Shown in pieces: positions 7,721 through 17,327 of a DNA stretch of 64,000 bases. The position numbers and the translations under genes are program-made. The DNA comes from a virus: positions 1-64,000 of the IMG/VR virus record IMGVR_UViG_3300033388_000615, one strand, 5' to 3'. The notes below the pieces were generated by a model. It was not told the DNA's origin, ran no database searches, and saw nothing but the letters and a program-made list of their open reading frames with translations. Numbering within the stretch: position 1 is the first letter of the stretch; the number at the start of each line of letters is the position of its first letter.

Positions 7721-8671
7721 ATGGCTATAAGTTTTTTATCTTCAATAGAAATAGACGGATCATGTACTGTAACTAGTATAGCGAATGATAACAGTACATA
7801 TACTGGTATATTAGTATGGGATGGTTCAGGATTGAAGTACAGAACTAAAGCTCAACTTTTATCAGATATTGGTGCAGGTTCAGGAACAGGGACTGTGACT
7901 TCAGTTACTGTTACAGGTTCTAATGGTTTATCTGGTACAGGTACAATAACATCAAGTGGTACAATAACCTTATCAAATAGTGATAGAGGTTCAGCTCAAA
8001 ACATATTTAAAAATATTGCAGCAGCTGGTCAATCTAACATTGTTGCAGATAATAATAATGATACACTTACATTTAAAGCAGGTAGTAATATTACAATAAA
8101 GACTGATGCAAGTACAGATACTATTGAGATTACATCTAAGGATACAACAACAAACTATTATTTAAGTTCTGCATCTTTTGATACAAGTAATGGTGTATTA
8201 ACACTTAATAGATCAGGTCTTAGTGCAGTAACGGTTGATCTTGACGGAAGATATGCTACAAGCTCAGGTGTAACATCTATAGCTACAACAAATGGTATTA
8301 CAGGAGGTACTATAACAAGTACAGGTACTATTCAATTAGATAGCACAGTAGTAAGAACTTCAGGTGCACAAACTATTGGTGATGTAAAAACATTTTCAAG
8401 TAGAGCTGATTTTAGTAATGCAGATGGATTAAGAACTAATCAAGTAAGAACTTATGGTGGTCAACAACTTGTACTTAATGCAGGAGAATCATCTAGTTAC
8501 GCATCAGGACAAACAGGTGAGTTAGTTTATTTAAATGCTGAGTCAGGAATACAGATAAACTCTTCCCCTGATAATTGGAGTAGTAGCTGGGCAGGTAGAA
8601 AAACATCAACAATAAATGATTCAAGTGGTAATTCTACTTTTGCTAATAATATAACAGGATGCAACAAATAA
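7721..8671 (+). CDS. Tail fibre protein, upstream part of a frameshifted gene
   Basis: 316 residues before a stop at 8669-8671. It opens with MAISFLSSIEIDG, a fibre N-terminus of the same style as the 801-aa fibre. It contains fibre repeats GTGTVTSVTVTG, GTGTITSSGTI and NGITGGTITSTGTIQ. A segment with SASFDTSNGVLTLNRSGL and [11 protein letters not shown] is nearly repeated in the collagen-like fibre at 11152. The last coherent residues are NNITG; the final residues CNK are out of register. In the next frame the text continues as ATNKTYVDNAISNH, the usual fibre phrase after NITG. The gene was therefore probably one 7721-9242 unit of about 507 residues. The break may be an assembly error, a mutation, or a real +1 shift. 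Confidence 0.7.
   Translation: MAISFLSSIEIDGSCTVTSIANDNSTYTGILVWDGSGLKYRTKAQLLSDIGAGSGTGTVTSVTVTGSNGLSGTGTITSSGTITLSNSDRGSAQNIFKNIAAAGQSNIVADNNNDTLTFKAGSNITIKTDASTDTIEITSKDTTTNYYLSSASFDTSNGVLTLNRSGLSAVTVDLDGRYATSSGVTSIATTNGITGGTITSTGTIQLDSTVVRTSGAQTIGDVKTFSSRADFSNADGLRTNQVRTYGGQQLVLNAGESSSYASGQTGELVYLNAESGIQINSSPDNWSSSWAGRKTSTINDSSGNSTFANNITGCNK
8655..8671 (+). other. Apparent +1 frameshift joining two halves of a fibre gene
   Basis: The upstream frame reads ACA GGA TGC AAC AAA TAA. The downstream frame, open from 8655 after a TAA at 8652-8654, reads GCA ACA AAT AAA ACA TAT GTA from 8661. Removing one base around 8657-8660 restores a continuous ITG-ATNKTYVDN protein. No classical slippery heptamer is present, and the downstream frame lacks ATG near its beginning. 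Confidence 0.7.
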
Positions 8672-8744
8672 AACATATGTAGATAATGCTATAAGCAATC
8701 ATAGACCTGCAGCTCCAGGTGCTCCTACTAATGTATCAGCTTCA

Positions 8745-9242
8745 GTGGTTGGTCAAACAATAGAGGTTGTATTTGGTAAATCAAGTTCAAATAATATAGA
8801 TTACTATCAAGTTTGGTCATCAGATGATGGTGCAGACTTTGGTATTATAGGTCAAGTACCAATAGATGATTTTTCTGGCACAATGACTATTGTGGATACT
8901 ACATTTAATACTAGTGGTACAATGTCATATAGAATATATGCCGTTAAAGAAGGTGTATATTCAAGTCCTTCATTAGTAAGTCAAGTTTATACAGCAGGTG
9001 CGTTGTCTGTTATTAATATGTCAGTAATAGAATTACCTTCTGCATATTATGTTCAATATGATTTGCCTTTGTCAAGATTTATAGACCACATAGAAATATA
9101 CATGGATTCAGCAACAACTCAAGGTGCATTATCAAGATCTAATGCGTCATTGGTTTATAGCGGAATGAATTCATCTTATATGCATAGTGTAGGAGCAAGT
9201 AGGAATTTTCACCAGTTTTGGGTAGAAGTAATAACAACATAA
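8745..9242 (+). CDS. Tail fibre, downstream part with FnIII-like domains (frame open from 8655)
   Basis: The coding text begins at about 8661, before any start codon. The first possible start in frame is the GTG at 8745, which lies inside a recognisable domain, so independent initiation is unlikely. The full text begins ATNKTYVDNAISNHRPAAPG and runs into a fibronectin type III-like domain (APTNVSASVVGQTIEVVFG, YYQVWSSDDGADFG, GTMSYRIYAVKEG) of about 90 residues. A second, similar beta domain follows (VINMSVIELPSAYYVQYD, HIEIYMDSATTQG). It ends one base before the next gene. FnIII modules in tail fibres are generally linked to carbohydrate or surface binding. Confidence 0.65.
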   Translation: MVGQTIEVVFGKSSSNNIDYYQVWSSDDGADFGIIGQVPIDDFSGTMTIVDTTFNTSGTMSYRIYAVKEGVYSSPSLVSQVYTAGALSVINMSVIELPSAYYVQYDLPLSRFIDHIEIYMDSATTQGALSRSNASLVYSGMNSSYMHSVGASRNFHQFWVEVITT

Positions 9243-9243
9243 G

Positions 9244-9426
9244 ATGTCAGAAAGAGGAACTGAAATAACAGATGACAGACAATATTGGTTAGATTGTCTA
9301 GCTGAATTTGAAGAAGCATTGGCTGAAGAGTTAAACATGGTAAATGTAGCTCCAGCAGGTTCTAATGATAGTATGATTAAAATGTTACAATTTGAAATAC
9401 AAGAATGTTTAAAGCAACTAACGTAA
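9244..9426 (+). CDS. Small acidic protein between fibre genes
   Basis: 60 residues with an ATG one base after the previous stop. It is highly acidic and helical (QYWLDCLAEFEEALAEELN), and its 3' end overlaps the following gene by 22 bases. Position and size would suit a fibre-assembly factor or a small coiled-coil linker between fibre parts, but no family is recognised. The exact abutment on one side and overlap on the other argue that it is translated within the fibre operon. Confidence 0.5.
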   Translation: MSERGTEITDDRQYWLDCLAEFEEALAEELNMVNVAPAGSNDSMIKMLQFEIQECLKQLT

Positions 9427-11150
9427 GTAAAAGTGATATAAAATCCATTGTAGGATGTGCCTCTAATAATTATGGTGGGCAAGTAGCTATTGTACCTGTA
9501 ACTAAAAGAGGTATGAGTAATGTTACTGTGTCTTCTGGTAGTGGTGAATATGATGGTGGTGACAGACTTATTGGTTATACAACTGCTTTTGAAATAGATG
9601 GTGACTTACTTTTTACAGTTGGTTGGGGTGATGGTTTTGCTGTACGTAGACTAAATGATGATGGTACTATGACAAGGTTATTTTTTGACAGTAACTTTTT
9701 ATGGAGAGATACAACATCTACATACAACCATATACAATCTATTTGTATTGATAAAATAAACAAGAAAGGTGTAGTTATGACTTATAATGTTAATGGCTAT
9801 ACTACATTTGACTACAGTGGTCTTATGAATGGAGGATCAACCTTTGTTAAAGATCCAAGACCAACACACAGTAATCCTCAAATATATATAGGATCACAAG
9901 ATACTGGTGGAGGTTATGTAGAAAGCACAGGTCTATATTATGTAGGAGGCTTGTGTGCAGCAGGAGAATGGGCATATGCAAGTGACTATGATGCAAGACA
10001 TTATAAAAGATGTATGCGTAGAAACATGAAAACTGGTGTTGAAGAAAGATTATATATGGATGCCACAGCAGGAAATATAATGTTTGAAGGCTCCGAACCT
10101 GTAGATAGAAATGGATACAGAGGTTGGATTATGTATGATGAAATTAATGACAGAATATTATATGCTTATTACCATAATGCAAACTTTTCTCTAATATTAG
10201 ATGCATCTACAGCCAAACCTAAATCAGTTTATGTAGATATGGGAGATATAGGTCAGGGAGATGATGGTTATGAACAAGGATGGTTTATACCCGATCCAAT
10301 AAATGAACCTAATATATTTTGGGTTGGTGCGTCTGGTAGACATACTAAACTTGATGTGACTCCATGTTTTACTGGTAATAAAGCCACTGTTTTGCAAATT
10401 ACATATGAAGGTGCTACTAATCCAGGTAATAACTATGGTATTTTATTTAGAGCTGGAGTAAAGTATCAAGATGCTCAAGGTGGTAAACCAACTGATAGAA
10501 TGGTAGGTCATCCTAATTTTATTCCTACTGCAGCAGATAGAGGTGGAGCTATGATATCAGGATTCTTAGATCAAGATAATGATAGATATGTTGCTTTACG
10601 TAGACATGATACAGTTGTTGAAGATACAACAACTGGTGGAAGAGGAAGATCTTATAGAGCTGATTATGGATGTAACATTACTAGAATGTATTCTACAGGC
10701 GGTGTAGAATGGTGGATTCAGATGGGTTATGGATATGATGGACATGGTTTTAGAATATGGGATGCAAAATATGCTAATCATTTTATACCTAATTGGGAAA
10801 TAGTATATGGACCTTATATATTAGATAACTCAGCTTCTGTTGATTTTGTTTTTTGGAATAGAGTAGATTATTTTATTCCTAATGGTTGTACATTGGGTTA
10901 TTATGTGTCTAATGATGATGGAGCAACATGGGAAGTATATTCCGGTACTGATACTGGAGAACATACGTTTTCAAAACCAGGAAATAAACTTTTGTTAAAA
11001 TTATCTGCATCAGGTGACATATCTAGAAATGCATATAAGATGAGTGATTCAGAAGATTTTATGATGTGTGGAACTAAGTATGCATCAGAAATGGATCCTG
11101 CTATTAAACAAAAAATGACTAAGTTTAAATTAAGAGGAAAAAAGAAATAA
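9405..11150 (+). CDS. Probable receptor-binding tail protein (581 aa)
   Basis: 581 residues, rich in aromatic residues, Gly and Asp, with recurrent strand-turn-strand units ([63 protein letters not shown]) that suggest a beta-propeller or beta-helix adhesin. The N-terminus [20 protein letters not shown] resembles openings I associate with flavobacterial phage tail-tip proteins, so the ATG at 9405 is kept despite its overlap with the preceding gene. The C-terminus is strongly basic ([14 protein letters not shown]), perhaps for contact with acidic surface polymers or for anchoring. The gene lies between two fibre genes and abuts the collagen-like fibre. Receptor binding is inferred from composition and context. 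Confidence 0.6.
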   Translation: MFKATNVSKSDIKSIVGCASNNYGGQVAIVPVTKRGMSNVTVSSGSGEYDGGDRLIGYTTAFEIDGDLLFTVGWGDGFAVRRLNDDGTMTRLFFDSNFLWRDTTSTYNHIQSICIDKINKKGVVMTYNVNGYTTFDYSGLMNGGSTFVKDPRPTHSNPQIYIGSQDTGGGYVESTGLYYVGGLCAAGEWAYASDYDARHYKRCMRRNMKTGVEERLYMDATAGNIMFEGSEPVDRNGYRGWIMYDEINDRILYAYYHNANFSLILDASTAKPKSVYVDMGDIGQGDDGYEQGWFIPDPINEPNIFWVGASGRHTKLDVTPCFTGNKATVLQITYEGATNPGNNYGILFRAGVKYQDAQGGKPTDRMVGHPNFIPTAADRGGAMISGFLDQDNDRYVALRRHDTVVEDTTTGGRGRSYRADYGCNITRMYSTGGVEWWIQMGYGYDGHGFRIWDAKYANHFIPNWEIVYGPYILDNSASVDFVFWNRVDYFIPNGCTLGYYVSNDDGATWEVYSGTDTGEHTFSKPGNKLLLKLSASGDISRNAYKMSDSEDFMMCGTKYASEMDPAIKQKMTKFKLRGKKK

Positions 11151-11151
11151 T

Positions 11152-14142
11152 ATGGCAACAATAACTGGCTCACAAAGATTATTATCTTTAGAAGGTAACA
11201 CTGTAGATACTACTGTTTCTTTAGGGGCAGGTGGTAGAATATTAGATAGTAGTGGATCTGCTGGTACTAATGGTCAAGTTCTTAGTACTACAGGTACAGC
11301 TGTAAAATGGATTGATGATCAGACAGGTACAAATAACTATGTATCAGGTATAAGTTTTAATACAACAAATGGAGTTCTAACATTAACACGTTCAGGTCTG
11401 GGAGATCTTACAGTAGATTTAGATGGTAGATATTTAACCTCTGCTTCAAACTTTTATCTTGATGGCATAACTAAATCAGGTAACACACTTACATTTAGCG
11501 TTAGTGGTGCTACAAATCAAACATATACATATGGAAGTAATGCATTTAATAGTTCTACTATTTATGCTGAGCCAGGTATATTTAGTGGTGGTGGTACACC
11601 AACTTTAGCCTCCGGAGTAACTGGAGCAGAAGTAAGGACATTAATTGGAGCTGGAACTGGTTCAGGAACTATGACCTCTTGGACAATAAAAGAAGGTAAT
11701 GGTACCGAAACAGCTAAAGTATCTAATGGAGAGATTTTTACTATTGCTCAGGGTGTAGGTATTACATCTGAGATGACATCAACAAGTAGTGGTGGAACTA
11801 TAACTATTACTAATACATTACCAGATACTGGTAGACCTGCAATATTATCTGATGGCACAAGTCCAACTCTAAATACAGGGATAAGTGCAGCAGAGGTAAG
11901 ATCTCTTATAGGAGCAGGAACTGGTTCTTCCAACTTAGTTATTGGTACAACAGCAACAACTGCAATGGCAGGTAATACAACAACTATTACTTCTACACAA
12001 GCAACTGCTATTGTAAATAATACTAAAAAAGTAACAGATAGTGGTGTACCAGCAATACTTTCAAATGGAACTACACCTACACTTAATTCAGGAATTAGTG
12101 CTGCAGAAGTTAGAACATTAATTGGTGCAGGTACTAGTTCAAGCTCAGGTGTAACAAGTGTTGCATCTGGAAATACAAATACATTAACTAAGACTGGTAC
12201 AACATCAGTAACACTAACACCAAAAACTGCTGCTGTAACTTCTTCGTCTTCCAATCTTGCAACAGGTGCTCAAATACAAAAAGCTATTAATGATGCTTTA
12301 ACTGGAGTATTACAATTTGAAGGTACATGGAACGCTAGTACAAATTCACCAAGTCTTGCAAGTAATGTAGGTACATCAGGAGATTATTATATAGTGTCTG
12401 TTGCAGGTAGTACAAATTTAAATGGTATTACAGATTGGCAAATAGGTGATTGGGCTGTATTTGCTAATACAACATGGACAAAAGTAGATAACTCACAAGT
12501 TGGGAATATGTCTTCTTGGACTATTAAAGAAGGAAACGGAACAGAAAGTACAACTGTTACAAATGGTGAAACAGTAACAATAGCACAAGGTAGTGGTATA
12601 CAATCAGAAATGACTTCTACATCTAGTGGAGGTACTATAACTATTACAAATACAGATAGAGGTTCTTCTCAAGATATATTTAAAAACGTAACTAATGGTA
12701 AAGGTCTTATTAAAGCGGGTAGCAATAATGATACTTTAACTTTAGTAGGTTGTAAAGGAACAAATGTAGAAGTTGATGAAGAATCAAGAACTGTTACTAT
12801 TTGTGCAGATCAACAAACCCTTTCTGTAGTAGGTCAAACACTTACAATTAGTGATGGTAACTCTGTAACAATGCCAACTAATACGGGACCACAAGGCCCT
12901 AAAGGTGATCAAGGTATTCAAGGTATTCAAGGTGTTAAGGGAGATACAGGATCACAAGGTATACAAGGTATACGTGGATTAACTGGATCAGCTGGTGCAA
13001 AAGGTGATACAGGTGATACAGGAGCTACAGGAGCAAGAGGACCTGCAGGAGCCGCTGGAGCTGCGGGTGCCAAGGGTGACACTGGAGACAGAGGTCCTCA
13101 AGGTTTACAAGGTATTCAAGGTAATCCGGGAGCCGCAGGAGCTAAGGGAGATACTGGAGCAAGAGGTCCAGCGGGTGCAGCTGGTGCAGCCGGAGCAAAG
13201 GGGGATACTGGTGCACAAGGTCCAAAAGGTGATACTGGTTCACAAGGTCCAGCCGGACCAAATGGTGGGACATATCATTATACTAATTCAGGTGATAACC
13301 CAAGTAAATATAGATTTTGGGGTACCTCATCTACTTATGGTATAGGAATGCAATCTGGTCAAAGCTATGGTTATTTGAATGACTACGCTACAGTATTTCA
13401 AATGAATAATGACGCAGACCGTGGATGGGTTTGGAAATATGAAGGTCAGTCAAATACTGATGGAGCTATGTCTTTAACTACTTCAGGTAACTTAAAACTT
13501 AAAGGAGTTGCAGATGTAGGATACGTTAGAATAAATGGTAATGATGTAATTAATGTTAAAGGTGAATGGGTTGGTTCACCAACTGGGCTACAAGGACCTA
13601 AAGGGGACACCGGGTCTCAAGGTATTCAGGGTATACAAGGTGCTACTGGTGCCCAGGGACCAGCTGGAGCTAAAGGAAATACAGGTGCTCAAGGACCGGC
13701 AGGAACTAATGGTACTGATGGTAATGATGGAGCACGGGGTGCAACTGGTCCTACTGGACCTAAAGGTGCAACCGGAGCAGCTGGAGCCACAGGTAGCCAA
13801 GGCCCGCAAGGTCCACAAGGTGATAAAGGACCAACTGGTAGTCAAGGACCAACTGGTGCTAGAGGACCTACTGGTAATACAGGTGCAACGGGAAGTCAAG
13901 GACCACAGGGAATACAAGGCCCTGCAGGGTCAAAAGGTGCTACAGGAGCAACTGGACCACAAGGGCCGCAAGGGCCAGCCGGAAAAGATGGTGCAAGTTT
14001 TCCAGTTTCACTTGACTTTAAAACTAGTGCAATTGCCAGTATGGACTTTTTTGTGGAAGGACAAAAATTTCCTATTATGCAGATAAGACTGGAAGATGGA
14101 ACAACTCTTTGTTTTAGTGCAGTAGACTGCCCTAGATTTTAA
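11152..14142 (+). CDS. Collagen-like tail fibre with two Gly-X-Y blocks (996 aa)
   Basis: 996 residues. Residues 1-575 are repeat-rich fibre: three copies of a unit of the type PAILSxGTxPTLNxGIS-AEVR-LIGAGT, and two copies of [11 protein letters not shown] followed by SGGTITITN. An in-between domain ([49 protein letters not shown]) is common in phage fibres. Residues about 579-705 and 812-947 are uninterrupted Gly-X-Y collagen repeats rich in KGDTG, GPAG and GIQ triplets. A globular insert (residues about 706-811) separates them, and a 50-residue tip ([20 protein letters not shown] onward) ends the protein. The Gly-X-Y blocks predict a trimeric triple-helical shaft. The gene is the last of the fibre operon and starts one base after the preceding stop. 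Confidence 0.85.
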   Translation: MATITGSQRLLSLEGNTVDTTVSLGAGGRILDSSGSAGTNGQVLSTTGTAVKWIDDQTGTNNYVSGISFNTTNGVLTLTRSGLGDLTVDLDGRYLTSASNFYLDGITKSGNTLTFSVSGATNQTYTYGSNAFNSSTIYAEPGIFSGGGTPTLASGVTGAEVRTLIGAGTGSGTMTSWTIKEGNGTETAKVSNGEIFTIAQGVGITSEMTSTSSGGTITITNTLPDTGRPAILSDGTSPTLNTGISAAEVRSLIGAGTGSSNLVIGTTATTAMAGNTTTITSTQATAIVNNTKKVTDSGVPAILSNGTTPTLNSGISAAEVRTLIGAGTSSSSGVTSVASGNTNTLTKTGTTSVTLTPKTAAVTSSSSNLATGAQIQKAINDALTGVLQFEGTWNASTNSPSLASNVGTSGDYYIVSVAGSTNLNGITDWQIGDWAVFANTTWTKVDNSQVGNMSSWTIKEGNGTESTTVTNGETVTIAQGSGIQSEMTSTSSGGTITITNTDRGSSQDIFKNVTNGKGLIKAGSNNDTLTLVGCKGTNVEVDEESRTVTICADQQTLSVVGQTLTISDGNSVTMPTNTGPQGPKGDQGIQGIQGVKGDTGSQGIQGIRGLTGSAGAKGDTGDTGATGARGPAGAAGAAGAKGDTGDRGPQGLQGIQGNPGAAGAKGDTGARGPAGAAGAAGAKGDTGAQGPKGDTGSQGPAGPNGGTYHYTNSGDNPSKYRFWGTSSTYGIGMQSGQSYGYLNDYATVFQMNNDADRGWVWKYEGQSNTDGAMSLTTSGNLKLKGVADVGYVRINGNDVINVKGEWVGSPTGLQGPKGDTGSQGIQGIQGATGAQGPAGAKGNTGAQGPAGTNGTDGNDGARGATGPTGPKGATGAAGATGSQGPQGPQGDKGPTGSQGPTGARGPTGNTGATGSQGPQGIQGPAGSKGATGATGPQGPQGPAGKDGASFPVSLDFKTSAIASMDFFVEGQKFPIMQIRLEDGTTLCFSAVDCPRF

Positions 14143-14159
14143 TATTTAAACTAACTATT

Positions 14160-14609
14160 ATGGCAAAAAAGAAAAAAACATCAAGCAAAAAAGTAATTAA
14201 AAAACCCACTAAGAAAAAAGTAGTAAAAAAGAAGACTATTAAAAAAGTAGAGGCACCTGTAGTTAAAGAGCACTTATCTCAAAGATTTTATTTTGATATT
14301 GAGTCTTTAGTTACAGATGGCAATTCTTTAATAAAGGAGATAGTATTTACTTATACAGGTTCATTAGTAATACCCAAGTCATTAAAATCAACATATGAAA
14401 AAAAGAGTGTTACTGTACACGGATCATACATTGTAAAAGATACTGATGAAGGAGTTGTAGCAGAACGAGATTATAAATCATTATCTAAAAATGATGTAAA
14501 AACATTTTTAGTAAAGTATTTACGGGATGATTATATAACAGGAATGCAGAATATAATTAAGAAAGATCTATTACCTGATACAAATTTAGTTGTTGATCTG
14601 CCTTGGTAG
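14160..14609 (+). CDS. Protein with histone-like Lys-rich N-terminal tail (149 aa)
   Basis: 149 residues, ending in TAG. The first 32 residues are almost only Lys, Ser, Thr and Val (KKKKTSSKKVIKKPTKKK), a disordered tail able to bind nucleic acid or acidic polymers. Residues about 40-149 form a compact alpha/beta domain (QRFYFDIESLVTDGN, EIVFTYTGSLVIPKSLK, VTVHGSYIVKDTDEG, VKTFLVKYLRDDYI) that I cannot place. It follows the fibre operon by 17 bases. It may be a DNA-condensing or assembly-linked virion protein. No catalytic motif is visible. Confidence 0.6.
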   Translation: MAKKKKTSSKKVIKKPTKKKVVKKKTIKKVEAPVVKEHLSQRFYFDIESLVTDGNSLIKEIVFTYTGSLVIPKSLKSTYEKKSVTVHGSYIVKDTDEGVVAERDYKSLSKNDVKTFLVKYLRDDYITGMQNIIKKDLLPDTNLVVDLPW

Positions 14610-14632
14610 TTTAAAAAATATTATTATCTTTG
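14603..14632 (+). promoter_or_regulatory. Bacteroidota-type promoter TTG-N19-TATCTTTG
   Basis: TATCTTTG (14625-14632) matches the Bacteroidota -7 consensus TAnnTTTG. A TTG at 14603-14605, spaced 19 bases, fits the -33 element. Transcription would begin near 14640, 25 bases before the ATG at 14665. The element overlaps the end of the preceding gene. It suggests this transcript is read by unmodified host RNA polymerase. Confidence 0.5.
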
Positions 14633-14664
14633 AAGAGTATACAAATTTTTAAAAACCAATTATA

Positions 14665-14925
14665 ATGGCAAAATCAAAAAAGATTTCTAAAAAGGAATTG
14701 ACTGAAGTTAAAGAACTTCAACAACAAATAAATGCATTACTAATGAATATTGGAAATGCTGAGTTAGTTAAAAATCAACTAGTATCTTCACATGCTGAAC
14801 TGCAAGTACAATGGAAAGCAGTAAGTCAATCATTAGAAGAAAAATATGGTTCAGTTAATATAAGTTTAGAAGACGGAACTATTTCTGAGATAGAAGCAGA
14901 AGAAGAGCCATTAAAGAAAGCTTAA
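14665..14925 (+). CDS. Small coiled-coil protein with acidic C-terminus (86 aa)
   Basis: 86 residues. A basic N-terminus (AKSKKISKKELTEVKE) leads into a long amphipathic helix (residues about 12-65, with the LQQQINALLMNIGNAELVK and HAELQVQWKAVSQSLEEKYG stretches). A short beta turn (VNISLEDGTISEIE) and an acidic tail end the protein. The central pattern is one I remember from small hypothetical proteins of aquatic phages; no function is established. It has its own host-type promoter candidate and is followed by a 129-base gap, so it forms a one-gene transcript. Confidence 0.6.
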   Translation: MAKSKKISKKELTEVKELQQQINALLMNIGNAELVKNQLVSSHAELQVQWKAVSQSLEEKYGSVNISLEDGTISEIEAEEEPLKKA

Positions 14926-14989
14926 TACCTCCTTTCATAACTGTTTGCAAAATTTTTTAAAACTGGCATTAACTTGTTTGGTTTTAAAA

Positions 14990-15006
14990 AATTTTGTATA
15001 TTATAA
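14990..15006 (+). promoter_or_regulatory. Candidate phage promoter, TTTTGTATATTATA motif
   Basis: The core GTATATT is at 14996-15002 with a T-run before and ATAAAT after, 52 bases upstream of the ATG at 15055. The gap 14926-15054 holds nothing else except AT-rich partial palindromes. Confidence 0.45.
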
Positions 15007-15054
15007 ATGTATAGTTTACAACAGAGCAGTACATTATAGTAAAATAAAACATTT

Positions 15055-17301
15055 ATGATCCCAACAAATTCAAGCGGCTCCACAAATGGATGTGATAATA
15101 TATCTTCTAATTGTGTAATATGGCAAGGGCCAGATATTTCATGTATAGACCTATGTAACGGTGACTCAATTAGTGAAGTTGTATTTAAGCTTGCAACTAA
15201 AGTATGTGATCTTTTAGAAAGTGGTGTAGATGCTAATCCTAATTTAGAAGGATTAGATATTACATGTTTAAATGTTAAAGGAGCAACACCAACTGAGCTT
15301 GTACCAGTATTACAAGCAATGGTTAATCAAATATGTTTAAATGCATATAGTGGTGGTGGTGGAAATGAAAAATCTAGTTCTCTTCCTATAATGACATTAC
15401 CTGCATGTATGCAGTATGATGATAAAAGCGGTAACCCAGTAACTCAACTTCCTTTAGATCAATTTGCTACATTAATAGCAAATCAAGTATGTGATAATTT
15501 AGCAAGTATTAATACTATTAATTCTACATTATCAAGTCTTAATACAAGAATAGATGTATTAGAAGCATGTGTTTTACCTTGTTCAGGAGGTGTAGTAGAA
15601 GCTCAAATTGTACCATCATGTGTAAGTAATGTAGGTACATTAACTAATGTTTCAGTAGTTGTTTTAGCATTAGAAACTGCATTTTGTTCATTAAGAAACG
15701 CAGTTGGTTTTCCATCTGCTATTAATTCTGCAATTTCACAATCAGTAATAACAGGTTCATCATTAACTAGAACCTCATCATCTGTATCTTATGGATCTAA
15801 AACAGGATGGAATAATTCTGCAAGTACACTAGCAGAATCAGTTCAAAATGCTTGGATTGTAATAGATGATTTGTATACTGCTATAGGTAACATACAAACT
15901 AACTGTTGTCCATCAGGATGTGATTCAGTTATATTTGATTATGTAGCACAAGTTGTAACTGATTCACAAGGTTTAGTAACAGGAATTAATTTTAATTTCC
16001 AAGGATCTACAATACCAACAGGATTTGCTGATGTGACTGGATTTAGTAAAATTATTGTAACAGATATTAATGGTGTATCACTTAATCAAATATTTAGCGT
16101 TCAAGTAGAACAATCAACTTCAGGAGTATTATTTGATACTGCTGGATTAAATACTGCAAATGATTTAAATGTCAGTGTTCAATTTAATGTAAGTAATGGA
16201 ACAGATACATGTGAAACTGTATTATCAAGTGTACTAAACGGTGTTGTTCCTTGTCCATCACTTCAAATTAATCCAATAACAGAAGACGGTGTGACAGTAT
16301 CTTTTGCAAATAATTTAGGAACTACAGCCTCATATATAGTTAATGTAATTAATGCATCTACGGGTGTTGTAGCAGCAACTCAAACTGTTAATAATCCTGG
16401 CCCTACAGTATCAGCTGTATTTACAGGGTTAATACCTAGCACATCATATCAAGTTCAAGTTACTGTAAACTTTGCTGGTGCAACAAATTTATGTCCATTA
16501 TCAACTGTAACATTTAATACATTAGATGGAGACGCTCCATGTAGTAATGGTATGGATGTAGCATTTGTTATTGATTACACATCATCAATGGGAGGTGTAA
16601 TAGATACAGTTAAATCAGGTGCTGCAGGTTTAGTAAATACAATTGATACATCATCTGGTTCAAATAACTATAGAATTAGTTTAACTACAGTAGATGAATA
16701 TTCAGCATCTAATGTAGGTGGTGAACCTACTTATAAAGATTGTGCAGATTACATAGCTTTACCAGCATCACAAAAATCAATTCAACAAGGACCAACAGGA
16801 GCATATCAAGTATATACTGCTTGGGAAATGTTCCAAAATAATAATGGTTCAACATTCCAAACTCAAATTGCAAAATTAAACAAAGGAGTTGATGGAACAT
16901 GTGTGAATTTAGGTGCAGGAAATGGTGTTGCAGAACCTATGGATATAGCTATTCAAAATATTGTGAGTAGTTTAGCATTTACAGGATCATTTAGATCTAG
17001 TGTAGCAAAATATGTTATAGCAATAACAGATCAATTACCAGGTGGAGATGAAGATGTAATGAACAATCAATCTTGGGCTAGAATTCAAAATCTTATAACT
17101 ACATGTAGTGTACAAGGAATTAAAGTGTTTGTTTGTGGTGCTGGTGTAAATAGAGTATGGATAGATGATTTAGGTCAAACTATTTATCCATGGAGAGAGT
17201 TAGCAACAGGAACAAATGGTTCATATAACTCTGACCCTAACCCAACAACAATATCAAGTGAAATAGTAGCTGGATGTGGTGGATCAACACCTCTAACTTA
17301 A
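15055..17301 (+). CDS. Cys-rich adhesin with FnIII and von Willebrand A domains (748 aa)
   Basis: 748 residues. Residues 1-285 are Cys-rich (CDNISSNCVIW, CIDLCNGDS, CCPSGCD) and partly helical with a coiled-coil-like stretch near residue 150, a layout I associate with flavobacterial phage appendage proteins. Residues about 289-398 form a beta domain, and about 400-492 a fibronectin type III domain (VTVSFANNLGTTASYIVNVI, LIPSTSYQVQVTVNF). Residues about 501-745 form a vWA domain whose MIDAS motif is DYTSS at 507-511 (D-x-T-x-S); KYVIAITDQLPGGD supplies the later Asp. vWA domains bind protein ligands through a metal ion. This protein heads a two-gene operon with the next Cys-rich FnIII protein. 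It is probably a surface appendage for host adhesion. Confidence 0.75.
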   Translation: MIPTNSSGSTNGCDNISSNCVIWQGPDISCIDLCNGDSISEVVFKLATKVCDLLESGVDANPNLEGLDITCLNVKGATPTELVPVLQAMVNQICLNAYSGGGGNEKSSSLPIMTLPACMQYDDKSGNPVTQLPLDQFATLIANQVCDNLASINTINSTLSSLNTRIDVLEACVLPCSGGVVEAQIVPSCVSNVGTLTNVSVVVLALETAFCSLRNAVGFPSAINSAISQSVITGSSLTRTSSSVSYGSKTGWNNSASTLAESVQNAWIVIDDLYTAIGNIQTNCCPSGCDSVIFDYVAQVVTDSQGLVTGINFNFQGSTIPTGFADVTGFSKIIVTDINGVSLNQIFSVQVEQSTSGVLFDTAGLNTANDLNVSVQFNVSNGTDTCETVLSSVLNGVVPCPSLQINPITEDGVTVSFANNLGTTASYIVNVINASTGVVAATQTVNNPGPTVSAVFTGLIPSTSYQVQVTVNFAGATNLCPLSTVTFNTLDGDAPCSNGMDVAFVIDYTSSMGGVIDTVKSGAAGLVNTIDTSSGSNNYRISLTTVDEYSASNVGGEPTYKDCADYIALPASQKSIQQGPTGAYQVYTAWEMFQNNNGSTFQTQIAKLNKGVDGTCVNLGAGNGVAEPMDIAIQNIVSSLAFTGSFRSSVAKYVIAITDQLPGGDEDVMNNQSWARIQNLITTCSVQGIKVFVCGAGVNRVWIDDLGQTIYPWRELATGTNGSYNSDPNPTTISSEIVAGCGGSTPLT

Positions 17302-17327
17302 AATAATTAAAAATAAAAAAATAAACA

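Noticed and set aside
8745-9242. Independent gene starting at GTG 8745
   Set aside because: Coding similarity to fibres extends upstream to about 8661 without a start codon, so this is the downstream half of a frameshifted gene.
12886-13990. Short direct repeats resembling a CRISPR array
   Set aside because: Repeat spacing follows triplet codons of the collagen shaft; there is no constant repeat with unique spacers.
12995-14086. Open frames in +2 and minus frames across the collagen repeats
   Set aside because: They arise from the Gly-X-Y codon periodicity, with low-complexity Gln/Val/Glu or Ser/Thr products, and overlap a clearly real gene.
14607-14609. Stop-codon reassignment (TAG recoding), as in some crAss-like phages
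   Set aside because: The TAG here ends a gene at a sensible place, followed by a promoter-like gap, and the giant genes are open without any recoding.
14926-15054. Possible small RNA or gene in the 129-base gap
   Set aside because: Only AT-rich partial palindromes and the promoter-like motif are seen; no tRNA-like fold and no coding frame.
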